DNA from: Anoplolepis gracilipes
Lineage: Eukaryota; Arthropoda; Insecta; Hymenoptera; Formicidae
Length of the DNA: 64,000 nt
Assembly (NCBI RefSeq): GCF_047496725.1
Contig: NC_132971.1
Location: 8,205,001 to 8,269,000, forward strand
Reading direction: 5' to 3'
Shown in pieces: positions 1 to 8,972 of the stretch (position 1 is the first letter of the stretch; each line of letters starts with the position of its first letter). A program made the position numbers and the translations under genes. Below the pieces are notes generated by a model that was not told the origin of the DNA, did not search any database, and saw nothing but the letters and a program-made list of their open reading frames with translations.

Positions 1-970
1 TCCCGAGTGCCCTGCGTCTGCCTGCCATTGGACTTGCGCGAGTTAAACTCCAAAATACAAAGTCAATCGCAGTGCCTGAAATGTTACAAGATTAATGATT
101 CTGTGTATCCAATGAAATTGTTACGAACGATTCGTCTCGCGACAGATTGTAACACTTGTATAGAATGTTATTTGGCTGAACCAAGGTTTAACTCGGCATC
201 CGGATATCAGGTAGGGCAGACTGCGATACGCGCTGATGATGATCGCCGGAGGATAGTTTGCGAAGACGTTTATTATAGACGTTGTTGATCGATCGCGACA
301 TCATTGTCATTGTTAATTACGTTGTGTTTGCTGTTGCGTAACAAATCGCGCAGTTTAATAACCGCCAGAGTCGCCTATCGGGAATACTCTTTGATCTAGG
401 CGTGCGGAGTTTGCTTTGACGATTTTCAGATAAATGACATTCGCTTGAATTTCTAAGAGAAGAGACAAAGTACCATCACACACTTTCGATGATCGCCACT
501 TACAATTTAATTAATTATAATAATCCGCAGTTGTCACCGTTTTTTGAATCGTGTGTTGTAACGATAATTAAGGAAATAAAACATCCAAGCGTTGATGCCG
601 AATGATCGAGTAAGTGTCTGGCTGTGCAAGAGGGAAGGCTGAGTAGGTTTGAATATAGGAAGGCTGTGAATAGGAAGAGAAAGAAAAAAAGAGAGAGAGA
701 GAGAAAGAGAAAACGCGAGCGAGAGTGAAAGGGCAAGAGGGTGTACGTGAGTGTGTTTGCGTGTATGAATGTGTAGAGAGAAAGATAAAGATTCAGATAT
801 TAATCGAAGTCAGCGAAAGTATCCTCATATCCGCTTGCGTCTATCGACGGATTAACGGATCAGTCTTGTAATAGTCGTGATAAACCAAGGACGATTTGCC
901 GAATCGATCGAATCGAGCGGATCGGCCTTTATCAATCAGCTGTTTTAAGAAATAACGGAAACTCCAAAAA
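1..970. other. Unassigned region at window edge
   Basis: No gene is recognised here. A 95-codon open stretch runs from base 1 to a stop at 288, but it resembles no family I know and has no clear splice borders. It could be the end of an exon from a gene left of the window, an untranslated region, or chance. The rest is mixed-composition sequence with a purine-rich run at about 678-735. An AATAAA-like hexamer near 576 would fit a 3' untranslated region, but this is weak evidence. Confidence 0.3.
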
Positions 971-1916
971 ATCTTTCACGTACATCCATGGTCTACACGT
1001 GTCGGCCTACACGTGCCTCCCGACAACCTCGAAAGACCTTGGCTATCGAGAGGACGTCGTCGAACAAAAGGAAAAAAAATAAACAGATTCGCATACGAAT
1101 GTAGCTAATTATATTGACACTTCGCTGCTTCGAAAAGCTGCAGTCTACCATGTATATATTTTCAATAATGTATGTATAATAAAATATATTCGAGACAAAC
1201 CAAGATTTTGATTTTATATTATACATACATTCTCCGTTCCGAAAAAAAATTTACGTAATATTAATAATCATTAGAAGCAAGTGACATTTTATAGCATTAT
1301 AAACTGTTGTACCTGAGTTGTATATACGTATATGTGCTTTATCGTCTATATAAAGTATTCCAGGGTTATCGCATTTAGAGACGATCTTTATTACAAGCGA
1401 TTTAAAAAGAAGAGCTTTACATAAACTAAACTTTATGCAGAGTTAAAAGATCGTCAAAAATATATTCTTTAATTAATTTCTCAGGTTTAGTAAAATTTTA
1501 ATTTAATTATTAAGATTTACAATTAGTTTTTACAAAGATATATGATAGCAAAAATTGACAACTTGCAGAAAATAATGACTTGCCTCGATATTTTTGCGAG
1601 GGAAAGAAAGAGAGAAGGGGGAAACTCTGATAAAGCAAACGATTTGTTGATACATAATTGAATTATGAAGACATTGACACGAGAACAGGAGGACATATGT
1701 CGATCTGCCGTTATCACGAGCACTACCAGCTGATTGGTAACGCTCATTACTTACGGCCGCCGTCATCTCGTTAATGGTCCAAACGCGTTTTGAACAGCGT
1801 CAACTTCCGAATCGACTAGATCGACCTTTTAGTCGAGCATAAATTCTCCGCTTTATACGTCGCTCTCTTTGGTACACTTGTATTATTATCGGCATTCGTA
1901 CTTATTTGTATTCAAA
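971..1916. other. AT-rich intergenic region upstream of lectin/vWA locus
   Basis: No coding region is seen. The last 120 bases before the ATG at 1917 hold TATA-like strings near 1837-1856 and would be the promoter region of the lectin/vWA gene. That assignment rests on position only. Confidence 0.3.
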
Positions 1917-1977
1917 ATGATTTCCGGAGCTTTTTATTTCATCTGCATTTTTTGGATAGCTACAACTTTCCAAATAG
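1917..1977 (+). pseudogene. Lectin/vWA exon 1 (signal peptide)
   Basis: The ATG opens a hydrophobic stretch (ISGAFYFICIFWIATTFQ) ending in phase 1 at a GTAGGA donor. This reads as a signal peptide for secretion. Confidence 0.65.
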
Positions 1978-2468
1978 GTAGGACCGAGATAATGTAACAT
2001 TTCTTGTAAAAATCGAGATTCAGATTTTTTCAAAAAATTTAGCTCATTAAAATTTTTTTTAAATAAAATTATATCGCAAGAAATACGTATTACATGTCAA
2101 AACTTAATACATTTGAAATAATATTTTTTACAAATGCAAGTTTTATATACATATATTTTACATTTAAGCTATACAATAATTTTAATTCCACATAAAATTG
2201 CTTTAATTATACTCGAAATTATATAATGAAAAAGAATTGTTATTTGTGAGATAGTCTTCGATCGAAAGCACTTGCCGAACTCATTGGAAAGATTGGGTGC
2301 TCATCTCTCGAGGAGATTTTAAAATCCACTTCAGACGAAGTTGAAACGTCTTTTAAGAGCGAATAAAAGTGAACGATACTTTCAATAGAAACGTCAGGCA
2401 ATCGAATCATCGATCATTTCACCTACATTCCGAGGGACGTTGACATGAAATGGAAAATGGAAACGAAG

Positions 2469-2714
2469 ACATTCAGTGGGAATTTTTCGTGATTGGCAAA
2501 CGAGTTCTGTGGAACGAAGCGCAATCAATCTGTCCCATTTACGGACATTTAAATTCTCTCTCAGCTTCTGAAGAGCAGGAAATGGGATACAACGGATTCT
2601 TGCCGGATCCTTCAACGCGAGGGGCGGAAACAGATACTGGAAGCACATTGGCAGTGTTCGACGAGGACACGAAGGATTGGCTCGCACGAATGTTATCCGA
2701 TGAATCAAATTACC
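2469..2714 (+). pseudogene. Lectin/vWA exon 2 (first half of CTLD 1)
   Basis: It encodes the front half of a C-type lectin fold, including WNEAQSIC and a conserved GHLNSLS strand. The 3' border is C|GTTCGT in phase 1, which fits exon 3. The 5' border is uncertain: the AG at 2467-2468 gives the right phase but has no pyrimidine tract. An in-frame stop lies just upstream at 2441. Confidence 0.6.
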
Positions 2715-2971
2715 GTTCGTCTTATCACTTTACTCTCTCTCTCTTCATCCCGTCTCTCTCTTTTTTCAAATATAAAAGGAATAATATTCTGCGCGTTTCT
2801 CAAATTTGTTGATTTTATAATTTAAAAATCAGATACATATTTTTTTTTTAATAATATATAAAATAGATTGAATCGAAATTAAATATTTTACATAGCATGA
2901 GTCAAACTGTCAACTTCTTTCAATTTTTTAATTAATTAACATTGTATTTTATTCGCATTACAATTGCTTAG

Positions 2972-3223
2972 GATACGACGGTCTCTGGATAGGAGGTCAG
3001 AGGAAGGATTCAATCAGCAATTGGACCTGGATTGATACGAGGAAAAAAGGGGACACGTCGATATTGGACTCCTTGATGACTAGAGATTATCCCGCTTGGC
3101 ACATTGCGGATAATCACAGGAACGATGAGAAGAACTGTCTCACGTTCGACACATTAAATCACACTTCCGTTCTCGTGCCGGATACTTGCCATCACCGTAA
3201 ACCGTTTATCTGCATGAGACCTG
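2972..3223 (+). pseudogene. Lectin/vWA exon 3 (second half of CTLD 1)
   Basis: The acceptor is TTGCTTAG and the donor G|GTGAGA in phase 1. The product contains LWIGGQR, NWTWID, KNCLTF, a further cysteine in PDTCHH, and the closing PFICM. These are classic C-type lectin landmarks. No calcium/mannose EPN or QPD triplet is seen, so sugar binding of the canonical type is doubtful. Confidence 0.85.
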
Positions 3224-3678
3224 GTGAGAAGACGTTTGTCGCGTAAAGCAAAGGAAACGCAATTCGTTTCGTTCGGACGTTTGCATTAGAAACGATTGTA
3301 AATCATCGCGATATTTGTTGCCGCGTTCATCGCTACATCCGCGATAATTTCTACTACGCTAACTTTTAATCAGTTGCTTTCATTAAAAGTCACGCAGGTG
3401 GCATGACTCGCACTATCAATCGCATTATACGCTGTTTCTTTTATATCTATTTCCGTTTTTCTATCTATTTCTTTTCTCGAGTATATCACGCATTGAATAT
3501 CTTAGCCCGTGACATTGCATTATTTATTTAGTAAGTTAAATAAAATATTTGAAAACAGATTTTTATGTCGCTCAAACTAGAATCGATTTATGTTAATCCA
3601 ATTTTTAGAAATATATAACTAATAAGTGACATTAAAAAATTTAATAAAGATAAAATACTTCACAATTTTAAAGGACAG

Positions 3679-3915
3679 AGAAGATTATCGAGGGTAACAG
3701 TGTTTTTGTCGATGGCCAACGATACACGTTGTATCAAGTCATCGATGAGGATGAAGAAAAATTAAGAGCGGAAGGGGTGCGAAAAGTCAACGGGGGTGGC
3801 ATTACGTGGAAAGACGCAAGTCTGCGGTGTAAGAAGAGGGGCAAACATCTCGCTATGATTTTCACCAATGAGGCGGCCATTTTCATAGCGAATGCCATGT
3901 TGCAGAGCAGACCGT
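3679..3915 (+). pseudogene. Lectin/vWA exon 4 (first half of CTLD 2)
   Basis: The acceptor AAAGGACAG and the donor T|GTAATG are phase 1 on both sides. It encodes the N-terminal strand and helix of a second lectin domain (ITWKDASLRCKKRGKHLAMI). Confidence 0.8.
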
Positions 3916-4218
3916 GTAATGAGGCATCATTTACAATTTGCATATTGCATTCACTTTATAAATTAAAATAGAAAAAAATCAGAATATCGATGAATGTTAT
4001 TTTTACGAATTTATACGATTAGCTCTCAGAAATTTTAATTTTAAATATTAGAATTGTATTTTCATAAAATTGCAACAAAAATTTTTTTATATATTGGATT
4101 TGTGGATATATTGTTTCTCTTATATAAGTTAAATTAATATATTGTATACATATGATATAATTATTTCGTGTCAATATTTTTTGTTGAAATGTAAATAATT
4201 GTCTTCCATGACTGACAG

Positions 4219-4490
4219 CTATGGAGAGTGTATGGTTGGATGGTCGTTGCGTCGATGGTACTGATTGCACGTGGATTTCATCAGGATTTACACTACTGTC
4301 AAAAAAGTCGAACATTACTTCGTATCCACCTTGGTCGAACGGTCACCTCGTATCACGATTATTGAACACCAATGATTTCTATCAAGAGGAAAGGTGTCTG
4401 ATTCTCGATAGACATCTCTGCGCGGAGATACAATTCCGGTTTTTATCGATCTAGACTGTCAAAAGAAGAGGCCTTTTGTTTGCCAGGATG
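4219..4490 (+). pseudogene. Lectin/vWA exon 5 (second half of CTLD 2, frameshifted)
   Basis: The exon opens in frame (ESVWLDGRC, CTWISSG, RCLILD). After codon TTC at 4434-4436 the lectin reading moves to another frame, where DCQKKRPFVCQD is read up to the G|GTAAAT donor. The exon is 272 bases, one short of what its flanking phases need. One base has been lost, probably a C at 4436-4437, and the original frame stops at 4452-4454. Confidence 0.8.
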
Positions 4491-4733
4491 GTAAATCGAA
4501 ATTTATTACAATGTGCTCTTCAAAGTTGCTTATATGTTGCTTATATAATTATTCTTCAAATAATTCTACCTTAGTATATTATATGCAAAATTATCTTAGA
4601 ATTTTTTCAAGTGTTAAATAAGTTGATTATAATTACGAAAATATAATTTTCTAAAGAAAGAGAGCATTAATTAATTTTTTAAATAATGTTATAAATAGAA
4701 GAATCTAAATACAATGTTTTCTTGTGAATTCAG

Positions 4734-4910
4734 AAATAGTAAAAGATGATGAGAGGGGCATATTAATCGATAATAAAAGATTAATATTTTCTTTTGCTAA
4801 AATGACATGGAACGAAGGCGAAACTTATTGCCAAAGCAAGTTTGGTCGTATAGCAAGTATATTAGACGCAAAGACTTTATCCGCTGTATTAAAGAAAAGG
4901 ACAGAATTAG
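4734..4910 (+). pseudogene. Lectin/vWA exon 6 (first half of CTLD 3)
   Basis: The acceptor is GTGAATTCAG and the donor G|GTAAAG; both borders are phase 1. It encodes MTWNEGETYCQSKFGRIASI, the usual start of a C-type lectin domain. Confidence 0.8.
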
Positions 4911-5232
4911 GTAAAGTATGTAAAATATAATATAAATAAACCTATACTATACCTATAAAATATTACAATAAAATATTTTTATATTGGAAATAATAGTAAA
5001 AAAAAATACTTTGGCAAATATCAATATTTCATTAAAGAAAAAAATTATATAATATAAAAATAATATAAAATAATATAATATATAATATTAAAAGTTATAT
5101 AATACATAATATAAAAAAATATAAAAATTTTTTTCAGAATATCTGCATATTTTTAGCTAATTTAAATATCATTTATTTAGATCATTTTATAGATTTAATG
5201 TTTATTTAATTTTGCGTTTCAAATAAAATCAG

Positions 5233-5544
5233 GATTAAACCATATCTGGGTCGGTGGGCGAACGGTTATGTCCAAAGATGGTTGAAAATGGGTAGATGAG
5301 AATGGCGAGGTTCTTTCGAGGAACAACATTGGTGCCGGAAGTGCCTAGTGCTTCGACGGTTCTTGGCCTTATACCGATCGCGAGATTTGTCTGAATTTGG
5401 ATCGCGAAGGTCATGGTACACCCTTGTTCTATGGTTTACCCTGCAACACGACCAATCAATATGTCCTCTGCAATTTATCCGCTCACAGAAATATGCAATC
5501 GATATCCACAAATGTGAACAAAACCAAAGTCGAAGGAAGTATAG
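5233..5544 (+). pseudogene. Lectin/vWA exon 7 (second half of CTLD 3, two stops)
   Basis: The reading frame that agrees with the flanking exons gives HIWVGGR, a KWVDENG strand, CFDGSWPYTDREICLNL and the final YVLCNL cysteine. It is interrupted by TGA at 5283-5285 and by TAG at 5346-5348. The TGA sits where a lectin domain usually has tryptophan, so a TGG to TGA change is likely. Confidence 0.8.
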
Positions 5545-5693
5545 GTAAAATATCAATTATTTTATCAGTTAGTTGAGTAAAATCTGTGTGTATACGTAAG
5601 ATAATTTGCACAAAAGTGTGCTAACAAAAAAAAAGAATATTTATATGAAATTTATAGAGAATAATATTGTAATGAGAAAGTTGTCGAAATTAT

Positions 5694-5695
<2 letters not shown>

Positions 5696-5752
<57 letters not shown>
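5696..5752. repeat. (TC)n microsatellite
   Basis: An uninterrupted run of CT dinucleotides in the intron after lectin exon 7. Confidence 0.95.
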
Positions 5753-5756
<4 letters not shown>

Positions 5757-6033
5757 ATTTAAAAACAAATGGATAGAATTTAAAAATCAAATTATTTGAT
5801 AATCAAATTTTGTTTACTATTGTTTTACATTTTTTTTATGAAAAATTTTATTATCAAAATGCTTTATATTTTTGTATTGTGCTAAAAATTGATGGGTAAT
5901 AAAAATACAGATATATGACAGATTGTATAAAATTGATAGGTTTTTTTAGATTCAAAACTATTTAATTTTTTTCAGTTTTTTTAAAAAAATAACCGAATGG
6001 TTTAAACGACTTTTTAATTGTTACTTTATATAG

Positions 6034-6037
<4 letters not shown>

Positions 6038-6068
<31 letters not shown>

Positions 6069-6069
6069 T

Positions 6070-6114
<45 letters not shown>

Positions 6115-6117
6115 TAA
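6038..6117. repeat. (TA)n microsatellite
   Basis: TA-dinucleotide runs with short interruptions, ending shortly before the vWA exon acceptor. Confidence 0.95.
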
Positions 6118-6136
6118 TGTATAACTTTCATTACAG

Positions 6137-6299
6137 ATATTCAACAACAAGCTACAGATTTAGCAGAAAGAATACGTAAACTGGCTAAAGGCAAGCAGTC
6201 TGGCCTATTATTTGTAATAGATGATAGTTTAAGCGTCTTAAATTCTTGGTTCGCTGAAGAAATGAAACTAGCAGCTACCATTATTCGTCGATATTTCCC
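6137..6299 (+). pseudogene. Lectin/vWA exon 8 (start of vWA domain)
   Basis: The acceptor is CATTACAG and the donor CC|GTAAGA in phase 2. It encodes SGLLFVIDDSLSVLNSWF, a vWA strand with the DxSxS metal-site motif, then an amphipathic helix. Confidence 0.8.
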
Positions 6300-6539
6300 G
6301 TAAGAATTATTTGAATTAATTTATTTAAGAATAATTAAATTTAAACAGCGAACATTTATCTCAGCAAAATTAAACATTCGTTTTCCAAAATTAATTTAAC
6401 AATTTTTAGCTCAAAAAGTTTATTTATATGATAACATGCGAAATAAATTGCTATTTTTTTAAATTTTGTTTGATTGAATTTAAATGATATCTGTAACAAA
6501 AATCTAAAGAATTTTCTTACCAGTTTAATCACCCGACAG

Positions 6540-6780
6540 ATTGTCACACGATCATCCGATGGGCATGATTACTTTTTCGCAAAAAGCTAAAACAGTTCTT
6601 GCCTTGAATCAAACGAATATTTGTAATATTCTCGTCTCGTTATCCAAGGATTTGCTCGCGAATTGTGTGGATCGCCTACAGATCTTGATGGAGTTGTCGG
6701 AAAAGATATAGATTTAATCAATGCAGCTCTCGTATCAGCTGATGCCGTGCACGCTTCGAATATACAACAAGCTATTATAG
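6540..6780 (+). pseudogene. Lectin/vWA exon 9 (vWA middle, frameshifted)
   Basis: It starts in phase 2 with HPMGMITFSQKAKTVLAL, a typical vWA strand. The frame changes in the run AATTGTGTGG at 6661-6670, where two extra bases (a GT slip) fit best. Beyond it, GSPTDLDGVVGKDIDLINAA is read in the next frame to the G|GTGAGA donor. The unshifted frame meets TAG at 6709-6711. Confidence 0.75.
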
Positions 6781-7096
6781 GTGAGATATTATTGATGTTA
6801 GTATTACAACAAAGAAAAAGAAGAAAGAAGGCTACATCAGCAATTGCAACTTTAAATTAAATTAATTGAAATAAGTTTTAAAGATATACTCTTTTTCAAT
6901 AAAAGAGAAATAATTCAGTTTCAAAAATTAGACATTTTGTATATCCTTAAATTCTTGGAAAATGTTGTCATGTATAATAATATAGTTGTCGATGTGTACA
7001 ACTTGAATAAACAATACTTTAAATTATAATATTTTGTATTATTTTGTTTCTTATAAATATTTTTGTAATATATGTGTGCTAAATGTGTATTAACAG

Positions 7097-7381
7097 TTTT
7101 CGTGACGGATGGAGAACACATAGTCGAGGATAATGACAAGGAAAATTTACGAACTGCTGTGGAAAACTTGCAAAATCTTAGGAATGACGGTCATGAAGCG
7201 TTCGCAATTGTCGTTAGTCAAGGCCAAAAACACACAGCGGACTATAATGTTATCGAGGAACTATTCTCTACATCTTTAAAAGGAGAACGAAATTTATATT
7301 TTGTCGAAAATTACGGAGGATTAGTAGAAATGAATTCTGCACTGAATTCGACAGGATGGACGGAAGATTATGCTTCTCAAT
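7097..7381 (+). pseudogene. Lectin/vWA exon 10 (vWA strand and helix)
   Basis: The acceptor is ATTAACAG and the donor T|GTAAGT. The intact frame gives VFVTDGEHIVEDNDKENLRT and then AFAIVVSQG, the usual strand-helix-strand of a vWA fold. The aspartate of VTDG is the third MIDAS position. Confidence 0.8.
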
Positions 7382-7503
7382 GTAAGTTTTATTATCTGTA
7401 TTTAAATCATACTAAGTGTGACAAGTAAAAAAAGGAAAAATTAAAAACTAATATATAATATATTAAGTTGTATGAATGATAATTAATTTTTCCTGTTATG
7501 TAG

Positions 7504-7571
7504 GCGGAGAAATACAATGGATTGTACCAAAGGATAATGAAATGCTGGCTCATTTCTTACAATCGAAATAA
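7504..7571 (+). pseudogene. Lectin/vWA exon 11 (C-terminus and stop)
   Basis: The acceptor GTTATGTAG joins in phase 1 to give CGEIQWIVPKDNEM and ends at TAA 7569-7571. An AATAAA hexamer at 7751-7756 could serve as the poly(A) signal. Confidence 0.75.
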
Positions 7572-8048
7572 TAGTTATAATAGAAATAGTTGCAAATATC
7601 CGAAATGTAGAATGAGAACTAAATAATAATTGTTATGTGTGTATCATGCAACATACATACACAATTTTTATATTTGTAATTATAATTTAATGAATTAATT
7701 TTAAACGTAATAGTTCACACATTTAAAAAATGCAACATATCTTGTAAGTAAATAAAATAGTATAAAGATAATTTATAAGTATTAGAAAAATAATTCAATA
7801 TTTAGTTTTAAAAATGATTTATAACATCCTTTAGGCACACAATGCCATCCGCTACCTAAATTCTAAATTTCCTATTTATTCAGTCATTTTTTAAATTAAG
7901 TACTTTTAGTTACCTTTTAAATTAATATAACTTTTTAAAAATAAATTGACTATAATTTTCTGAAACTGACTAAGAGATAAACTGGCCAAAATTTTCTGGA
8001 TTTATTTTTGATGATTTTACTTTCATATGTTTATAATATGTATGTGTG
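7572..8048. other. 3' flank of lectin/vWA locus
   Basis: AT-rich sequence with an AATAAA at 7751-7756. No other feature is seen. Confidence 0.5.
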
Positions 8049-8276
8049 TTAAGCTGGCCGCACACGGTACGATTTTTCATACTAAATCGTATACGAGACA
8101 TTTAACTATTATACATAGCTTAATCTTAAGCTATCTAGCCATTATAAAAAATTGCACATACATAAATAAAAACAAAAAATTAATAGTACACAAATTTTTT
8201 GCTAGATTTTACTCAAAATATATTTCTATTACTCCAACTGTTAAAGACTTAAGCTGGCCGCACACGGCCAGCTTAA
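8049..8276. mobile_element. Short TTAA-bounded element with terminal hairpin (MITE-like)
   Basis: The left edge begins TTAAGCTGGCCGCACACGG at 8049. The same 19 bases recur at 8249, where they run straight into CGGCCAGCTTAA. This gives a 12-base inverted terminal match between the outer ends at 8049 and 8276, and a perfect 12-base stem with a CACA loop at 8249-8276. TTAA at both edges is what piggyBac-type insertion leaves (family knowledge). No transposase is present, so this would be a non-autonomous relic. The family is not established. Confidence 0.45.
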
Positions 8277-8458
8277 TCTGTATAATAATGTAATCTTTCC
8301 AAAACCCGTTTCCAGTATCTTTGCACAATTAATTAGCAACAAATTCTAGTGTATTTGATTTTTGACTTGCTATAAGTGTTTTTCAAAAATAAAGGTGCTA
8401 ATGGCAAGTTGGCATATTTAATATCATTTTCCTGTTAATAGATAGGAGTTTCAAATTA

Positions 8459-8972
8459 GCAAATCGAGATTGCTTTTTGGAATAATTAAAAAGATTTAAA
8501 ATAAGAAAATGAATTAAAGAGATTGTTTATTAGATTAAATGTAAATATTGAATTTATTCGATAACTTTTATCTTTACTCCTATTTTCTTTATTTAATTGT
8601 GTTATTCGAACCTGATTCTTTGTGATAAATTCCAGAGATTTACAAAATGCTTGAGAGACCACGATCATATTTTTGCGATGAATTAATGATTGGTTACATG
8701 CGCATAAAATCAACAGATGGTTACGTGCATGAAGAATCAACAGGTACTCACGTACGCGCAGAATCAACAGGTAGTTGTGTGCATTAATCATCTTGTAACT
8801 GTAAAAAATAGATAAATAATATTAAGTAAAGAAAATAGAAGCAAAGGTATAAACTATTGAACAAATTCAATATTTATATTTAAGCTAATAAACAACCTCT
8901 TCAATTCATTTTCTTATTTCAAATCTCTTTTAGTTTAAAAGAAAATTATATCAAGAAGCTATTTTGATTTGC
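8459..8972. repeat. Long imperfect inverted repeat
   Basis: The segment 8459-8606 matches the reverse complement of 8813-8972 over most of its length, with some substitutions and a short insertion. Shared strings include AATAAGAAAATGAATT and TAAATATTGAATTT. The loop of about 200 bases carries a 27-base tandem repeat. A transcript would fold into a long hairpin. It could be a foldback transposon or MITE, or an inverted local duplication. No coding potential is credible. Confidence 0.75.
8692..8772. repeat. 27-bp tandem repeat, three copies
   Basis: Units start at 8692, 8719 and 8746. Each ends in AATCAACAG followed by AT or GT, with variable first halves. They lie in the loop of the long inverted repeat. 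Confidence 0.8.

Larger units (their letters stand above)
1917..7571 (+). pseudogene. Broken gene for secreted protein with three C-type lectin domains and a vWA domain
   Basis: Eleven exons can be joined: 1917-1977, 2469-2714, 2972-3223, 3679-3915, 4219-4490, 4734-4910, 5233-5544, 6137-6299, 6540-6780, 7097-7381 and 7504-7571. Nearly all introns are phase 1, as is usual for extracellular modules. Exon 1 encodes a hydrophobic signal peptide. Exons 2-3, 4-5 and 6-7 each encode one C-type lectin domain: WIGG, WTW, and paired cysteines ending in PFIC or PFVC are visible. Exons 8-11 encode a vWA domain with a full MIDAS set (DDSLS, a threonine in SPTDL, an aspartate in VTDG). Four lesions break the frame: one base lost near 4436, TGA at 5283, TAG at 5346, and a two-base gain near 6667. 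The splice sites are mostly good, so decay looks recent. It could instead be a functional allele hit by assembly errors, but two substitution-type stops make that less likely. The ligand is unknown. Confidence 0.8.

Noticed and set aside
8486..8791. 101-codon minus-strand frame with repeating LLILHAR-like text
   Set aside because: It is a translation of the 27-base tandem repeat and one arm of the inverted repeat, not a protein gene.
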